Shown here: positions 1-8,338 of the stretch, piece by piece
How the letters are laid out: each line of letters starts with the position of its first letter
Numbering within the stretch: position 1 is the first letter of the stretch
Source: Methylotenera_A sp044228245
GTDB lineage: Bacteria; Pseudomonadota; Gammaproteobacteria; Burkholderiales; Methylophilaceae
Assembly (NCBI GenBank): GCA_044228245.1
Contig: JBGAVG010000001.1
Coordinates: forward strand, 124,001 to 188,000
Reading direction: 5' to 3'
Length of the DNA stretch: 64,000 nucleotides
The notes under the pieces: generated by a model
The model's input: the letters and a program-made list of their open reading frames with translations, nothing else
Database searches by the model: none
What the model was told of the DNA's origin: nothing
Translations under genes and position numbers: made by a program

Positions 1-765
1 CACAGCAGCGTCCCCTACCTCAACTCCCAGATCGCCACGCGCCACCATAATGGCATCGGAGGCTTCAATAATCGCCTCCAAGTCTTCAATCGCTTCGGCG
101 CGCTCAATTTTTGCGATGATACTTGCCGTTCCGCCTGCTTTTCTAACCAGGGTACGTGCCAGTTCAACGTCTAATGCCGATTTCGGAAATGAAATCGCTA
201 CATAGTCCGCCTCAAGCGCTACGGCCGTTTTAATGTCTGCGCGGTCTTTTTTTGTCAGCGCATCAGCCGCCAGTCCGCCGCCTTGTAAATTAATGCCTTT
301 ATTGTTGGACAGCACGCCGCCGGTAAGCACGACACAGTGAATCTGGTTCCCTTTGACACGGTCAATTGACATGGTAATGCGGCCATCATCCAGCAGCAGC
401 ACGTTCCCAACGCTAACTTCCTGCGGTAAGTTTTTATAATCCAGGCCGACTTTAAATTGGTCGCCAAGCTCGCAATCCGCGTCCAGCACAAACAAATCAC
501 CCATTTTGAGCGTGATTTTACCCAACTCGAACTTGCCGATACGAATTTTGGGACCTTGCAGGTCGCACAGCACGCCTATCGGGCGGTTCAGTTTTGCGGC
601 GATCTGCCGCACAATTTCCGCGCGTTTGATATGGTCTTCGGCTGTGCCATGCGAAAAGTTTAACCGTACAACATTCACACCTGCTGTAATCAGCCGTGCA
701 ATCATCTCTTCGCTGCTGGATGCCGGACCCAGGGTTGCTACAATTTTTGTTTTTCGTAATATCAA
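1..765 (-). CDS. pyk: Pyruvate kinase, N-terminal 255 residues (cut by window edge)
   Basis: Pyruvate kinase makes pyruvate and ATP from phosphoenolpyruvate and ADP in the cytoplasm. The visible part begins ILRKTKIVATLGPASSS and carries NFSHG, the substrate-site stretch GPKIRIG, and IAKIERAEA with the catalytic lysine region, followed by MVARGDLGVE; all are hallmarks of the (beta/alpha)8 domain. I place the start at a TTG codon at 765-763 because AAGG lies seven bases upstream in the only frame that fits the family. The reading frame is open to base 1, so the C-terminal regulatory domain lies outside. It is the last visible gene of the tkt-gap-pgk-pyk block and is separated from pgk by a terminator hairpin, so it probably has its own promoter or depends on read-through. 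Confidence 0.95.
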   Translation of the reverse strand, partial: MILRKTKIVATLGPASSSEEMIARLITAGVNVVRLNFSHGTAEDHIKRAEIVRQIAAKLNRPIGVLCDLQGPKIRIGKFELGKITLKMGDLFVLDADCELGDQFKVGLDYKNLPQEVSVGNVLLLDDGRITMSIDRVKGNQIHCVVLTGGVLSNNKGINLQGGGLAADALTKKDRADIKTAVALEADYVAISFPKSALDVELARTLVRKAGGTASIIAKIERAEAIEDLEAIIEASDAIMVARGDLGVEVGDAAV

Positions 766-794
766 TGTCTTACCTTAATTTTTCTAAATATTAG

Positions 795-820
795 AATAAA
801 AATAGGGGCTTATCGCCCCC
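795..820 (-). terminator. Rho-independent terminator after pgk
   Basis: Read on the minus strand, the stem GGGGC/GCCCC (815-819 and 805-809) with a five-base loop is followed at once by TATTTTTATT. It lies between the pgk stop and the pyk start. Confidence 0.75.
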
Positions 821-845
821 ATTCTTATTGTTGTCGCTTCAGGGG

Positions 846-2027
846 CTAACTGTTGGCGCGTTGCTCCAGAATTTCTACTGCGGGCAGAACCTTGCCTTCC
901 AGAAACTCCAGGAATGCGCCGCCTGCTGTCGAAATATAGCTGACCTTATCGTAAATGCCGTATTTCTGGATGGCCGCGATTGTGTCACCGCCGCCCGCAA
1001 GTGTAAATGCTTTTGTTTGAGCGATTGCATTGGCAATAGTTTTAGTGCCTTCACCAAATTGGTCAAATTCAAACACGCCGACAGGTCCGTTCCACACCAC
1101 CGTGCCTGCATTGTTGATGATCTCTACTAATTCGTTAGCAGATTTCGCGCCAATGTCGAAAATCATATCGTCCGCTGCCACAGAACCCACGTCTTTCTTT
1201 ACTGCCGGCTCATTGGCATCGAATTTCTTGCCACAGACGACATCCACGGCAATCGGCACGGCTGCACCACGCTGGCTCATTTTCTCCATCAGTGCTTTAG
1301 CAGTGGGCACCAAGTCGTTTTCGCACAGAGATTTCCCGACCTCATGGCCTGCTGCCTTGAGGAAAGTATTGGCGATACCACCGCCCACCACCAGCTGGTC
1401 GACTTTTTCTGAAAGACTTTCCAATACCGTCAGCTTGGTCGAAACCTTGCTGCCGCCTACAATCGCTACCATCGGGCGCGCTGGGCTTAATAGTGCTTTG
1501 GTTAAGGCATCCAGTTCCTCTGTAAGCAAAATGCCGGCACATGCGGTAGGTGCAAATTTTGCAATGCCATGCGTGCTGGCCTCTGCACGATGTGCAGTAC
1601 CAAACGCATCCATCACAAACACGTCACACAACTTGGCATAAGCCTGTGCGGTTTCATCCTTGTTTTTTTTCTCGCCCACATTAAAACGGCAATTCTCCAG
1701 AAGTACCATTTCGCCATTGGCCACTTCGAATCCACCGGACATCCAGTCCTTGATTAAGCGTACAGGCTTGCCCAATTTGGCGGCAATCACGTCCGCCACC
1801 GGCTTTAATGAGTTCTCTTCTGAATAAACGCCTTCTTCCGGACGTCCTAGATGCGAAGTCACCATTACTTTTGCGCCCTGCTTGAGTGCGTACTCAATCG
1901 TCGGCATGGAAGCAGTGATACGCGCATCTGATGTCACTTTGCCATCAGCCACAGGCACGTTTAAGTCGGCGCGAATAAAAACGCGCTTACCTGCTAAATC
2001 TAAATCGGTCATTTTGATAAATTGCAT
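846..2027 (-). CDS. pgk: Phosphoglycerate kinase
   Basis: Cytoplasmic enzyme that transfers phosphate between 1,3-bisphosphoglycerate and ADP. The protein of about 393 residues has the family's usual length. It shows RADLNVP near the N terminus, the substrate-binding SHLGRP, the lysine-rich IVGGSKVSTK, and the C-terminal nucleotide site VWNGPVGVFE and GGGDT. Two ATG codons lie side by side at 2030 and 2027. The second is chosen because AGGGAG sits six bases before it against three for the first. It is downstream of gap in the same direction, but a 125-bp palindromic repeat separates the two, which may uncouple or process the transcript. A terminator follows the stop codon. Confidence 0.97.
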   Translation of the reverse strand: MQFIKMTDLDLAGKRVFIRADLNVPVADGKVTSDARITASMPTIEYALKQGAKVMVTSHLGRPEEGVYSEENSLKPVADVIAAKLGKPVRLIKDWMSGGFEVANGEMVLLENCRFNVGEKKNKDETAQAYAKLCDVFVMDAFGTAHRAEASTHGIAKFAPTACAGILLTEELDALTKALLSPARPMVAIVGGSKVSTKLTVLESLSEKVDQLVVGGGIANTFLKAAGHEVGKSLCENDLVPTAKALMEKMSQRGAAVPIAVDVVCGKKFDANEPAVKKDVGSVAADDMIFDIGAKSANELVEIINNAGTVVWNGPVGVFEFDQFGEGTKTIANAIAQTKAFTLAGGGDTIAAIQKYGIYDKVSYISTAGGAFLEFLEGKVLPAVEILEQRANS

Positions 2028-2071
2028 CATTTACTCCCTGAATGATTGTATTTACTGATCCATGCTCACTC

Positions 2072-2196
2072 AAATAACTGAGCGAGCGAAATGATATGCA
2101 AGGCGCACGACGCGCAAGAAGCGGAATGTACATGCAAGTACATGAGCATTCCAAGCACCGTGCAACACAGCAGATTGCTCGCGCAGCCAGTTATTT
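2072..2196. repeat. 125-bp imperfect palindrome between gap and pgk
   Basis: The outer arms AAATAACTG (2072-2080) and CAGTTATTT (2188-2196) are exact inverted copies. Inside them come GCGAGC/GCTCGC, GCACG/CGTGC and a central GGAATG (2123-2128)/CATTCC (2147-2152), which flank paired TACATG/CATGTA-like motifs. The right arm contains the last lysine codon and the stop codon of gap. This looks like an intergenic palindromic element (REP- or MITE-like) and would fold into a long hairpin in the gap-pgk transcript. No transposase is present and I saw no second copy in this window. Confidence 0.7.
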
Positions 2197-3195
2197 AGCG
2201 ATATGCTGTACTAGGCGCATCAAGTTACAGGTATAACCGTACTCATTGTCATACCAGCCAACCACCTTAACAAAGGTTGGGTCGAGCATGATACCTGCAT
2301 CTTGATCGAATACTCCAGCCGCAGGGCTGCTGCGGAAATCGGTAGATACTACTTTTTCGTCCGTATAGCCCAGCACGCCCTTCAATTCACCTTCGGATGC
2401 CTTTTTCATAGCTTCGCAAATCGCTTCGTAAGTAGTTTCCTTGTTAAGCTCTACGGTCAGGTCCACCACTGACACGTCTGCAGAAGGCACACGCAACGCC
2501 ATGCCTGTGAGTTTTTTGTTGAGAGACGGAATCACTTTACCCACGGCCTTGGCTGCACCGGTGCTGGAAGGAATGATGTTCTCGAAAACGCTGCGACCGC
2601 CGCGCCAGTCTTTCTTGGAAGGGCCATCGACTGTCAGTTGTGAAGCTGTTGCCGCATGTACGGTCGTCATCAGGCCACGCTTGATGCCAAAATTATCGTG
2701 CAGCACTTTTGCCAATGGCGCTAGACCGTTGGTGGTGCAGGAAGCAGCCGAAACAATCGCCTCACCTTTGTATTCTTTGTGATTTACGCCGTAAACGAAC
2801 ATCGGCGTATCATCTTTACCCGGTGCGGACTGCACCACTTTTTTCGCTCCGTTGTTGATATGCGGCTGACAGGTATCCAGCGTCAGGAATGCGCCCGTAG
2901 ATTCAACCACGATGTCTGCACCGCCAACTTTCCAATCAATGTTGTTCGGGTCACGCTCCGCTGTGAGACGAATTTTCTTGCCATTGACCACCAGACTGCC
3001 GTTATCGGCTTCCAGCTTGGCATCAAAACGTCCATGTACAGAATCATATCTCAGCAAATAGATGATATATTCAATATCGTAAGAGCTATTGATTGCAACA
3101 ACTTCAATATCGTTAAACTCGCGCTCTTGCACCGCCGCGCGCAACACCATGCGGCCGATACGCCCAAAACCATTGATTCCCACTCGAACTGTCAT
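2191..3195 (-). CDS. gap: Glyceraldehyde-3-phosphate dehydrogenase, type I
   Basis: Converts glyceraldehyde 3-phosphate, phosphate and NAD(P)+ to 1,3-bisphosphoglycerate. The 334 residues include the Rossmann motif GINGFGRIGR (6-15), the catalytic SAASCTTN with Cys153, the base His180 in TTVHAAT, and the C-terminal WYDNEYGY. AAGGGG lies six bases before the ATG. The position after AIN, where NAD-specific enzymes carry an aspartate that holds the 2'-hydroxyl of adenosine ribose, is Ser37, so NADP use or dual specificity is possible (inference). The stop codon lies inside the palindromic repeat that separates it from pgk. Confidence 0.97.
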   Translation of the reverse strand: MTVRVGINGFGRIGRMVLRAAVQEREFNDIEVVAINSSYDIEYIIYLLRYDSVHGRFDAKLEADNGSLVVNGKKIRLTAERDPNNIDWKVGGADIVVESTGAFLTLDTCQPHINNGAKKVVQSAPGKDDTPMFVYGVNHKEYKGEAIVSAASCTTNGLAPLAKVLHDNFGIKRGLMTTVHAATASQLTVDGPSKKDWRGGRSVFENIIPSSTGAAKAVGKVIPSLNKKLTGMALRVPSADVSVVDLTVELNKETTYEAICEAMKKASEGELKGVLGYTDEKVVSTDFRSSPAAGVFDQDAGIMLDPTFVKVVGWYDNEYGYTCNLMRLVQHIAK

Positions 3196-3239
3196 GATAA
3201 CCCCTTAAAAAGACACCATACTTGACTGCTAATTTAGTT

Positions 3240-3275
3240 TTACAAATAAAAAGAGCCTCTTACGGAGGCTCTTTA
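3240..3275 (-). terminator. Rho-independent terminator after tkt
   Basis: A perfect 10-bp stem AAAGAGCCTC/GAGGCTCTTT (3250-3259 and 3265-3274) with a five-base loop is followed on the minus strand by a T-rich run. It lies just after tkt and only about 45 bases before the gap ATG, so gap either has a very compact promoter here or is partly attenuated. Confidence 0.85.
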
Positions 3276-3296
3276 TATTACAACGCTACTCGATAA

Positions 3297-5282
3297 TTAC
3301 AACACTGATTTTACAGTTGCAACAACATTTTCAACTGTAAAGCCAAAGTGTTTCATTAACACGCCGCCTGGCGCAGATTCACCGAACGTATCGATGCCTA
3401 CAACTGCACCTTCCAAGCCTACATATTTGCGCCAGAAATCTGGATGCGCCGCTTCAACTGCCACGCGCTTAACGCCCGGTGTCAGCACGCTGTCACGATA
3501 TGCTTTGTCTTGACGGTCAAATACATTGGTAGAAGGCATGGAAACCACGCGCACTTTAGTGCCGGCTGCATTCAACTCAGCCGCTGCTTTCACCGCCAAA
3601 TCAAGTTCTGAACCGTTCGCGATGATAATCACGTCAGCTTTACCAGCCACATCAGAGAACACATAACCACCCTTACGCATCAATGCAAAATGCGCTGTGT
3701 CATGCTTAATGCCAGCAACGTTCTGACGGCTCAACACCAAGCTGGATGGACCGTCTTTACGCTCAACCGCAGCTACCCAAGCCACCGCAGTTTCAGTCGA
3801 GCTGCCTGGACGCCATACATCCATACGTGGAATGTAGCGCAAGCCAGAAGTATTCTCTACTGGTTGGTGGGTTGGGCCATCTTCGCCCTGGCCGATAGAG
3901 TCATGTGACAGCACGGCAATGGTGCGCTGTTTCATCAATGCAGCCATACGCAATGCACTCTTGGCATAGTCTGAGAACATGTGGAATGTACCGCCGAATG
4001 GCAACAGGCCACCGTGCAGTGCCATACCATTCATGATGGCATACATACCAAATTCACGCACACCGTAAGAGATGTAGTTACCTGGCTTTTTACCATCTAC
4101 ATGCGTAAAGCTCGGGCATGAAGTCAGGTTAGAACCTGTCAGGTCAGCAGAACCGCCCAAGAACTCAGGCAATACAATAGCTAAAGCGGTAATTGCATTT
4201 TGTGAAGCTTTACGCGTTGCAATGCCTTCTGCTTTTTCGTTAGTCGCGGCAATCAATGCGTCTGTTGCCTGTTTCCAGTTAGCTGGCAAGTCGCCTGCCA
4301 TACGGCGTTTGAATTCTGCAGCCTCTTCCGGGAATGCCTTAGCGTACGCTTCAAATTTAGCGTTCCACTCACTTTCCAGTTTAGCGCCTTTCGCCTTGCC
4401 ATCCCAACCCGCATAAACGTCAGCCGGAATTTCAAATGGGGCATGTGGCCAGCCGATGGCTGCACGTGTAACAGCAACTTCAGCATCGCCTAATGCAGAA
4501 CCGTGGCAGTCATGGCTGCCAGCTTTGTTTGGTGAGCCTTTACCGATGATGGTTTTGCAGCAGATCAATGAAGGCTTGTCAGTTACTTTTTTCGCTGCGA
4601 TCACTGCTGCGTTGATCGCGTCAGAATCGTGGCCATCCACTGATTGCACATGCCAGCCATACGCTTCGAAACGTTTTGCGGTGTCGTCTGTGTACCAGCC
4701 TTCGATATGACCGTCGATAGAAATACCGTTGTCATCCCAGAACGCAACTAGTTTGCCTAAGCCCCATGTACCAGCCAATGCGCAGGCCTCGTGAGATACG
4801 CCTTCCATCATACAGCCGTCACCCAAGAAGCAATAAGTGTAGTGGTCAACGATATCGTGACCCGGCTTGTTGAATTGGTCTGCCAATAACTTCTCAGCCA
4901 TCGCAAAACCAACTGCGTTGGTAATACCTTGGCCTAATGGACCAGTCGTGGTTTCAACACCTGGCGCATAGCTGTACTCTGGGTGGCCTGCACATTTGGA
5001 GTGCAATTGACGGAAAGTCTTGATTTCATCCATCGGCAGATCATAGCCGGTCAGATGCAACAGGGAGTAAATCAGCATAGAACCGTGGCCGTTAGAGAGA
5101 ATGAAACGATCGCGATCTGCCCAGTTTGGATTGGTTGGATTGTGACGTAAATGGTGATTCCACAATACCTCTGCAATTTCTGCCATACCCATAGGTGCGC
5201 CTGGGTGGCCAGAGTTAGCTTTTTGCACTGCATCCATAGATAACGCACGGATGGCGTTACATAAATCGTTACGTGTTGCCAT
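3297..5282 (-). CDS. tkt: Transketolase
   Basis: Thiamine-diphosphate enzyme of the pentose phosphate pathway that moves two-carbon ketol units; in methylotrophs it helps regenerate the C1 acceptor sugars. The 661-residue product shows NSGHPGAPMG near the N terminus, the ThDP/Mg site GDGCMMEGVSHEA, and DSIGQGEDGPTHQP of the pyrimidine-binding domain. The frame stays open 33 codons upstream, but the start at 5282 is preferred because AGGGAGAG lies four bases before that ATG and family members begin MATR-like. An approximately 265-bp leader region with one hairpin precedes it. The gene ends with a strong terminator. Confidence 0.97.
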   Translation of the reverse strand: MATRNDLCNAIRALSMDAVQKANSGHPGAPMGMAEIAEVLWNHHLRHNPTNPNWADRDRFILSNGHGSMLIYSLLHLTGYDLPMDEIKTFRQLHSKCAGHPEYSYAPGVETTTGPLGQGITNAVGFAMAEKLLADQFNKPGHDIVDHYTYCFLGDGCMMEGVSHEACALAGTWGLGKLVAFWDDNGISIDGHIEGWYTDDTAKRFEAYGWHVQSVDGHDSDAINAAVIAAKKVTDKPSLICCKTIIGKGSPNKAGSHDCHGSALGDAEVAVTRAAIGWPHAPFEIPADVYAGWDGKAKGAKLESEWNAKFEAYAKAFPEEAAEFKRRMAGDLPANWKQATDALIAATNEKAEGIATRKASQNAITALAIVLPEFLGGSADLTGSNLTSCPSFTHVDGKKPGNYISYGVREFGMYAIMNGMALHGGLLPFGGTFHMFSDYAKSALRMAALMKQRTIAVLSHDSIGQGEDGPTHQPVENTSGLRYIPRMDVWRPGSSTETAVAWVAAVERKDGPSSLVLSRQNVAGIKHDTAHFALMRKGGYVFSDVAGKADVIIIANGSELDLAVKAAAELNAAGTKVRVVSMPSTNVFDRQDKAYRDSVLTPGVKRVAVEAAHPDFWRKYVGLEGAVVGIDTFGESAPGGVLMKHFGFTVENVVATVKSVL

Positions 5283-5402
5283 GATTCTCTCCCTAATGAT
5301 TAAACTTGAAGTCTTATATGAAATGCTATAAAACTCTGACTGAATTCTTAAAAAAGCCTGTTTTAACTTCAGCTTTTGCAAAGATTTAATTATTGCTCAA
5401 AT

Positions 5403-5422
5403 AGCCCTTTTCAGCAAGGGCT
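5403..5422. other. Hairpin in the 265-bp region upstream of tkt
   Basis: The stem AGCCCTT/AAGGGCT with a six-base loop lies between the end of the Gfo/Idh gene (5549) and the tkt start (5282). On the minus strand only a weak ATTTGAG run follows, so it may be a poor terminator of the upstream gene or a structure in the tkt leader. I see no gene in 5283-5548. Confidence 0.4.
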
Positions 5423-5548
5423 TAAGCTTGTTATTGCTGCTGGAAAAAGCTTATTTTTGATTTTTAAATGTGAGTAGCCAGACAGGAGGAATTGTTGAAA
5501 GCGCCCGCCCATCCAGCTTTAGCCATTGTTAAATCAACAGGCAGACAT

Positions 5549-6574
5549 TTAAATGTCGATTTTAATGTCTCTGGAAGCCGCATGTATACTGGCTTGCAGG
5601 GCAGCGCAATTTGCTTTCGCATCGACAAATGTTAAATAAGGCACTTTGTCGCTAAGCACGCAATCGCTGAAGTGCTCAATCTCCAGCGTAAAGTGGTTAC
5701 TTGGTGCAAAGCGCTCTTCGGCGTATTTTCCGTCCTCCGTCGCCCAGCTGATCACTGGCACATCATTCTGGAATACCCAGACGGCGTGGCATTTTACCCA
5801 GCCTTTGGTGCCGATAATTTCGTATTCCGATTTGCGGCTACGCTCGAAGCTGATGTCGAAATGGCCAAAACGCGCGCGGCCTTCCGCATCTTGCCCAAAA
5901 TCGAGTACGCCGCTAGTGACAATATCTGCGCCATGTTCATTTAGTTTGGCATGGGCGATGACGGACTTTGGTTCTGCGCCAAAACACCATCTGAGAGAAT
6001 GAATCGCGTAAGGACCGATATCCCATAGTGCGCCGCCACCCTGCGCCATGCTGCGGTTAATGCGGTACATGCGCGCTGGCTTCATTAAAAACGAATACGA
6101 AGCGCGCGCAGAAAGCACGTCGCCAATCAAGCCGCTTTCCACGATTTCCTTAACACGCGCATGCTGCGGATGAAAGCGGTACATAAAGCCTTCCATCACC
6201 TTCACGTTGGCTTTTTTGGTGGCGGCTTCAATTGCCTCAATATCCGTTACCGTTAATGCCATCGGCTTTTCAATTAATACATGCTTGCCAGCATCAATGG
6301 CCTTTAGCGCCCATTCCGCGTGTTCCTCATTTGCCATCGGGCAATAAATCGCTTCGATGTTTTTGTCGTTAATCAGCGCATCCATGTCATCATAACAAGT
6401 CACGCTATTTACATAACAGGGCGCATATTTTTCCAGCGTTGCTTTCGCCGCACCTGCACGACGGCTGGCGATAGCCATCAGTTGTGAATTCGGCGCCTCG
6501 ATGATCGCCGGCAACAAGCGCTCGTTCACGCGCGCCGCGCCCAGAATGCCCCATTTAAGTTTTTGAGTTGTCAT
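5549..6574 (-). CDS. Gfo/Idh/MocA family oxidoreductase
   Basis: A 341-residue NAD(P)-dependent oxidoreductase of unknown substrate. The N terminus WGILGAARVNERLL is the Rossmann fold, followed by the family signature VLIEKPMALT, in which the lysine belongs to the catalytic triad, and a C-terminal alpha/beta domain with GGGALWDIGPYAIH. The start at 6574 leaves five bases after the stop of the VOC gene; the open frame extends further upstream but would overlap that gene. It is the last gene of a three-gene minus-strand operon with the VOC and thioredoxin-like genes. The family acts mostly on sugars or cyclitols, and nothing in the sequence fixes the substrate. Confidence 0.85.
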   Translation of the reverse strand: MTTQKLKWGILGAARVNERLLPAIIEAPNSQLMAIASRRAGAAKATLEKYAPCYVNSVTCYDDMDALINDKNIEAIYCPMANEEHAEWALKAIDAGKHVLIEKPMALTVTDIEAIEAATKKANVKVMEGFMYRFHPQHARVKEIVESGLIGDVLSARASYSFLMKPARMYRINRSMAQGGGALWDIGPYAIHSLRWCFGAEPKSVIAHAKLNEHGADIVTSGVLDFGQDAEGRARFGHFDISFERSRKSEYEIIGTKGWVKCHAVWVFQNDVPVISWATEDGKYAEERFAPSNHFTLEIEHFSDCVLSDKVPYLTFVDAKANCAALQASIHAASRDIKIDI

Positions 6575-6579
6575 ATTTT

Positions 6580-6957
6580 TCACTTCATTGAATGTAGGCC
6601 GATCGTATTGCCCTCGGTATCTGCCGCGAGAACAAAAAAACCATATTGCCCAATTGACATTTTTTCTTGGCAAATGCTACCGCCAGCAGCTATAACCCGC
6701 TTACCTTCTACGGCACAATCTTCACAACTAAAATATACTATTGTGCTGTTGCCGCCTGAAGGGACACCTTGCATCTTAACCAGCGAACCGGTAATGCCGA
6801 ATTCGCTATTTTCGCCCCTGGGAAAGCCCCACATCTCCATCTCACCTTCGCCCATCATTTCCAGCTTGGTCTGAAAAACGGATTCGTAAAACGCTTTGGC
6901 ACGCGCCATATCTTGCACATATATTTCAAACCAAACCACAGGATTATTTTTCATCAT
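6580..6957 (-). CDS. VOC superfamily (glyoxalase/bleomycin-resistance fold) protein
   Basis: A 125-residue protein that begins MMKNNPVVWFEIYVQD, with the beta-alpha-beta-beta-beta pattern of the vicinal oxygen chelate fold, an AKAFYESVF helix, and a C-terminal DTEGNTIGLHS that corresponds to the metal-binding end of the second module. It resembles small YdeM/lactoylglutathione-lyase-like proteins without known substrate. It lies between the thioredoxin-like and Gfo/Idh genes with gaps of nine and five bases, so the three are almost certainly co-transcribed. Function is not assigned beyond the fold. Confidence 0.75.
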   Translation of the reverse strand: MMKNNPVVWFEIYVQDMARAKAFYESVFQTKLEMMGEGEMEMWGFPRGENSEFGITGSLVKMQGVPSGGNSTIVYFSCEDCAVEGKRVIAAGGSICQEKMSIGQYGFFVLAADTEGNTIGLHSMK

Positions 6958-6966
6958 GTCGTCTCC

Positions 6967-7518
6967 TTAAGTTTTCCACTTGATCGAGCACCCGATACTG
7001 GCAATCTGCTCTTTCGGCCCCTGCCCGGTTTCTGCAATCAGCTTCATTGCCTTAAATAAATCGCGCGTACTTTGCGGCGCAGTTTCTTTGCGTGATTCGT
7101 CAAAACGGCCGCGGTATTGCAACTCGGCCTTGTTGTTAAAGCCAAAAAAATCCGGCGTACACACCGCGCCATACTCCTTAGCTATCTCTTGTGTTTTATC
7201 CGACAAATACGGGAACGGAAAATCCATCTCGTATGCGATATTTTTCATGTTATCAAAACTGTCTTCCTGATACTCTTTTGGGTCGTTGGACATAATCGCC
7301 ACCGTATTGATGCCGAGCATTTTCAGCTCACGCACATCCGCAATCAACCGCGGCAGAATAGCTTTTACGTAAGGGCAGTGATTACATATAAACATCACCA
7401 GCAGGCCATTTTTGCCCATGATCTGGTCGCGCGAAACCACGCTGCCATCCACATTTTGCAGATTAAAATCGGGTGCTTTCCAGCCAAAATCGCACACCGG
7501 TGGGTTTAAACTTGCCAT
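6967..7518 (-). CDS. Thioredoxin-family protein (AhpC/TSA-like)
   Basis: A 183-residue cytoplasmic protein with a peroxiredoxin-like thioredoxin fold. It begins with a short segment ending KAPDFNLQNVDG, followed by LLVMFICNHCPYVKAI, in which the redox pair is C-N-H-C. The lysine-rich middle and EYGAVCTPDFFGF are typical of the family annotated as thioredoxin-like or alkyl hydroperoxide reductase. The start at 7518 is chosen because AAGGAAG lies four bases upstream; a longer TTG start at 7536 overlaps that site and is less likely. No signal peptide is seen. It is the first gene of the operon with the VOC and Gfo/Idh genes. Confidence 0.8.
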   Translation of the reverse strand: MASLNPPVCDFGWKAPDFNLQNVDGSVVSRDQIMGKNGLLVMFICNHCPYVKAILPRLIADVRELKMLGINTVAIMSNDPKEYQEDSFDNMKNIAYEMDFPFPYLSDKTQEIAKEYGAVCTPDFFGFNNKAELQYRGRFDESRKETAPQSTRDLFKAMKLIAETGQGPKEQIASIGCSIKWKT

Positions 7519-7550
7519 GCTGCTTCCTTTTTTCAAATTCAGTTGCTAAA

Positions 7551-7566
7551 TTGACTATAATTTAAT
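7551..7566. promoter_or_regulatory. Possible divergent promoter region for rsmE and the thioredoxin-like operon
   Basis: The 85-bp gap between the two divergent genes holds a perfect TATAAT on the plus strand (7556-7561). TATAGT overlaps it on the other strand. Neither has a convincing -35 element. Confidence 0.35.
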
Positions 7567-7603
7567 CTTACCACTTTAGCCGTTTTGAAACACACCGCCA
7601 AAC

Positions 7604-8338
7604 ATGTCAAACCTGCGTTTTTATAGCCCGGATAAACTTAGCTTGGGCACGAGCATTAAACTCTCTGACAACGCCGCAACCCATGCCACACGTGTGCTGC
7701 GCTTAAATGAGGGCGATGTGATTAATCTATTTAATGGCGACGGTTTCGATTACACCTGCGAGTTAATTCTGGTTAAAAAAAATGAAGTGCTTGCCAAAGT
7801 AAAAGACAGCGCAGCAATTAACAATGAACCGCCGTTCAACATCACGCTGCTGCAAGGCATTTCCAGCGGCGACCGCATGGATTACACCATTCAAAAAGCG
7901 GTTGAGCTGGGCATAAAGCAAATACAGCCGATTGCCACCGAGCGCAGCGTGGTAAAACTCTCTGCCGAGCGTGCAGAAAAACGTGTTGAGCATTGGCAAA
8001 ACGTGGTGATTTCTGCCTGCGAGCAATGTGGGCGCGCGACCATTCCCATAGTTTCTGCACCAAAGACTCTGGCGAACTGGCTGGCAGCCAATCCGCAAGC
8101 TGCCAGCACGCGAGTCCTGCTCAACCCGATAGGCGCCAAACGCTTAGCCGAAATAGCAAAACCAGCCAGCGAAATTCAACTGTTGATTGGCGCGGAAGGC
8201 GGTTTAAGCAACGCCGAGATTGATATAGCGATCTCGCACGGTTTTCAATCTGTGATGTTAGGCCCGCGAATTTTGCGCACAGAAACTGCGGCGCTTGCAG
8301 CAATGAGCGCCATGCACACGCTTTGGGGAGATTTTTAG
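7604..8338 (+). CDS. rsmE: 16S rRNA (uracil1498-N3)-methyltransferase RsmE
   Basis: Methylates N3 of U1498 in 16S rRNA using S-adenosylmethionine. The 244-residue protein has the N-terminal PUA-like domain (HATRVLRL, followed by FNGDGFDY) and a C-terminal SPOUT (trefoil-knot) domain with KAVELGIKQIQPIATERS, LIGAEGGLSNAEI and LGPRILRTETAALAA, the knot motifs that bind the cofactor. Length and order match the family. The ATG has no clear Shine-Dalgarno sequence. Its last base is shared with the GTG start of the ACP-like gene, so the two are translationally coupled. Confidence 0.95.
   Translation: MSNLRFYSPDKLSLGTSIKLSDNAATHATRVLRLNEGDVINLFNGDGFDYTCELILVKKNEVLAKVKDSAAINNEPPFNITLLQGISSGDRMDYTIQKAVELGIKQIQPIATERSVVKLSAERAEKRVEHWQNVVISACEQCGRATIPIVSAPKTLANWLAANPQAASTRVLLNPIGAKRLAEIAKPASEIQLLIGAEGGLSNAEIDIAISHGFQSVMLGPRILRTETAALAAMSAMHTLWGDF

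Noticed and set aside
2072..2196. Terminator of gap
   Set aside because: The palindrome is far longer than a terminator stem and has no T-run after it on the minus strand; it is better described as an intergenic repeat.
5283..5381. 33-residue N-terminal extension of transketolase
   Set aside because: The frame is open but the ATG at 5282 has a strong ribosome-binding site and matches the family start. The same reasoning shortens murC, pyrC, rpmE, moaA and the Gfo/Idh gene.
8323..8337. Upstream TTG start for the ACP-like gene
   Set aside because: The GTG at 8338 has a well-spaced GGGGAG, while the TTG lies before that site and inside rsmE.
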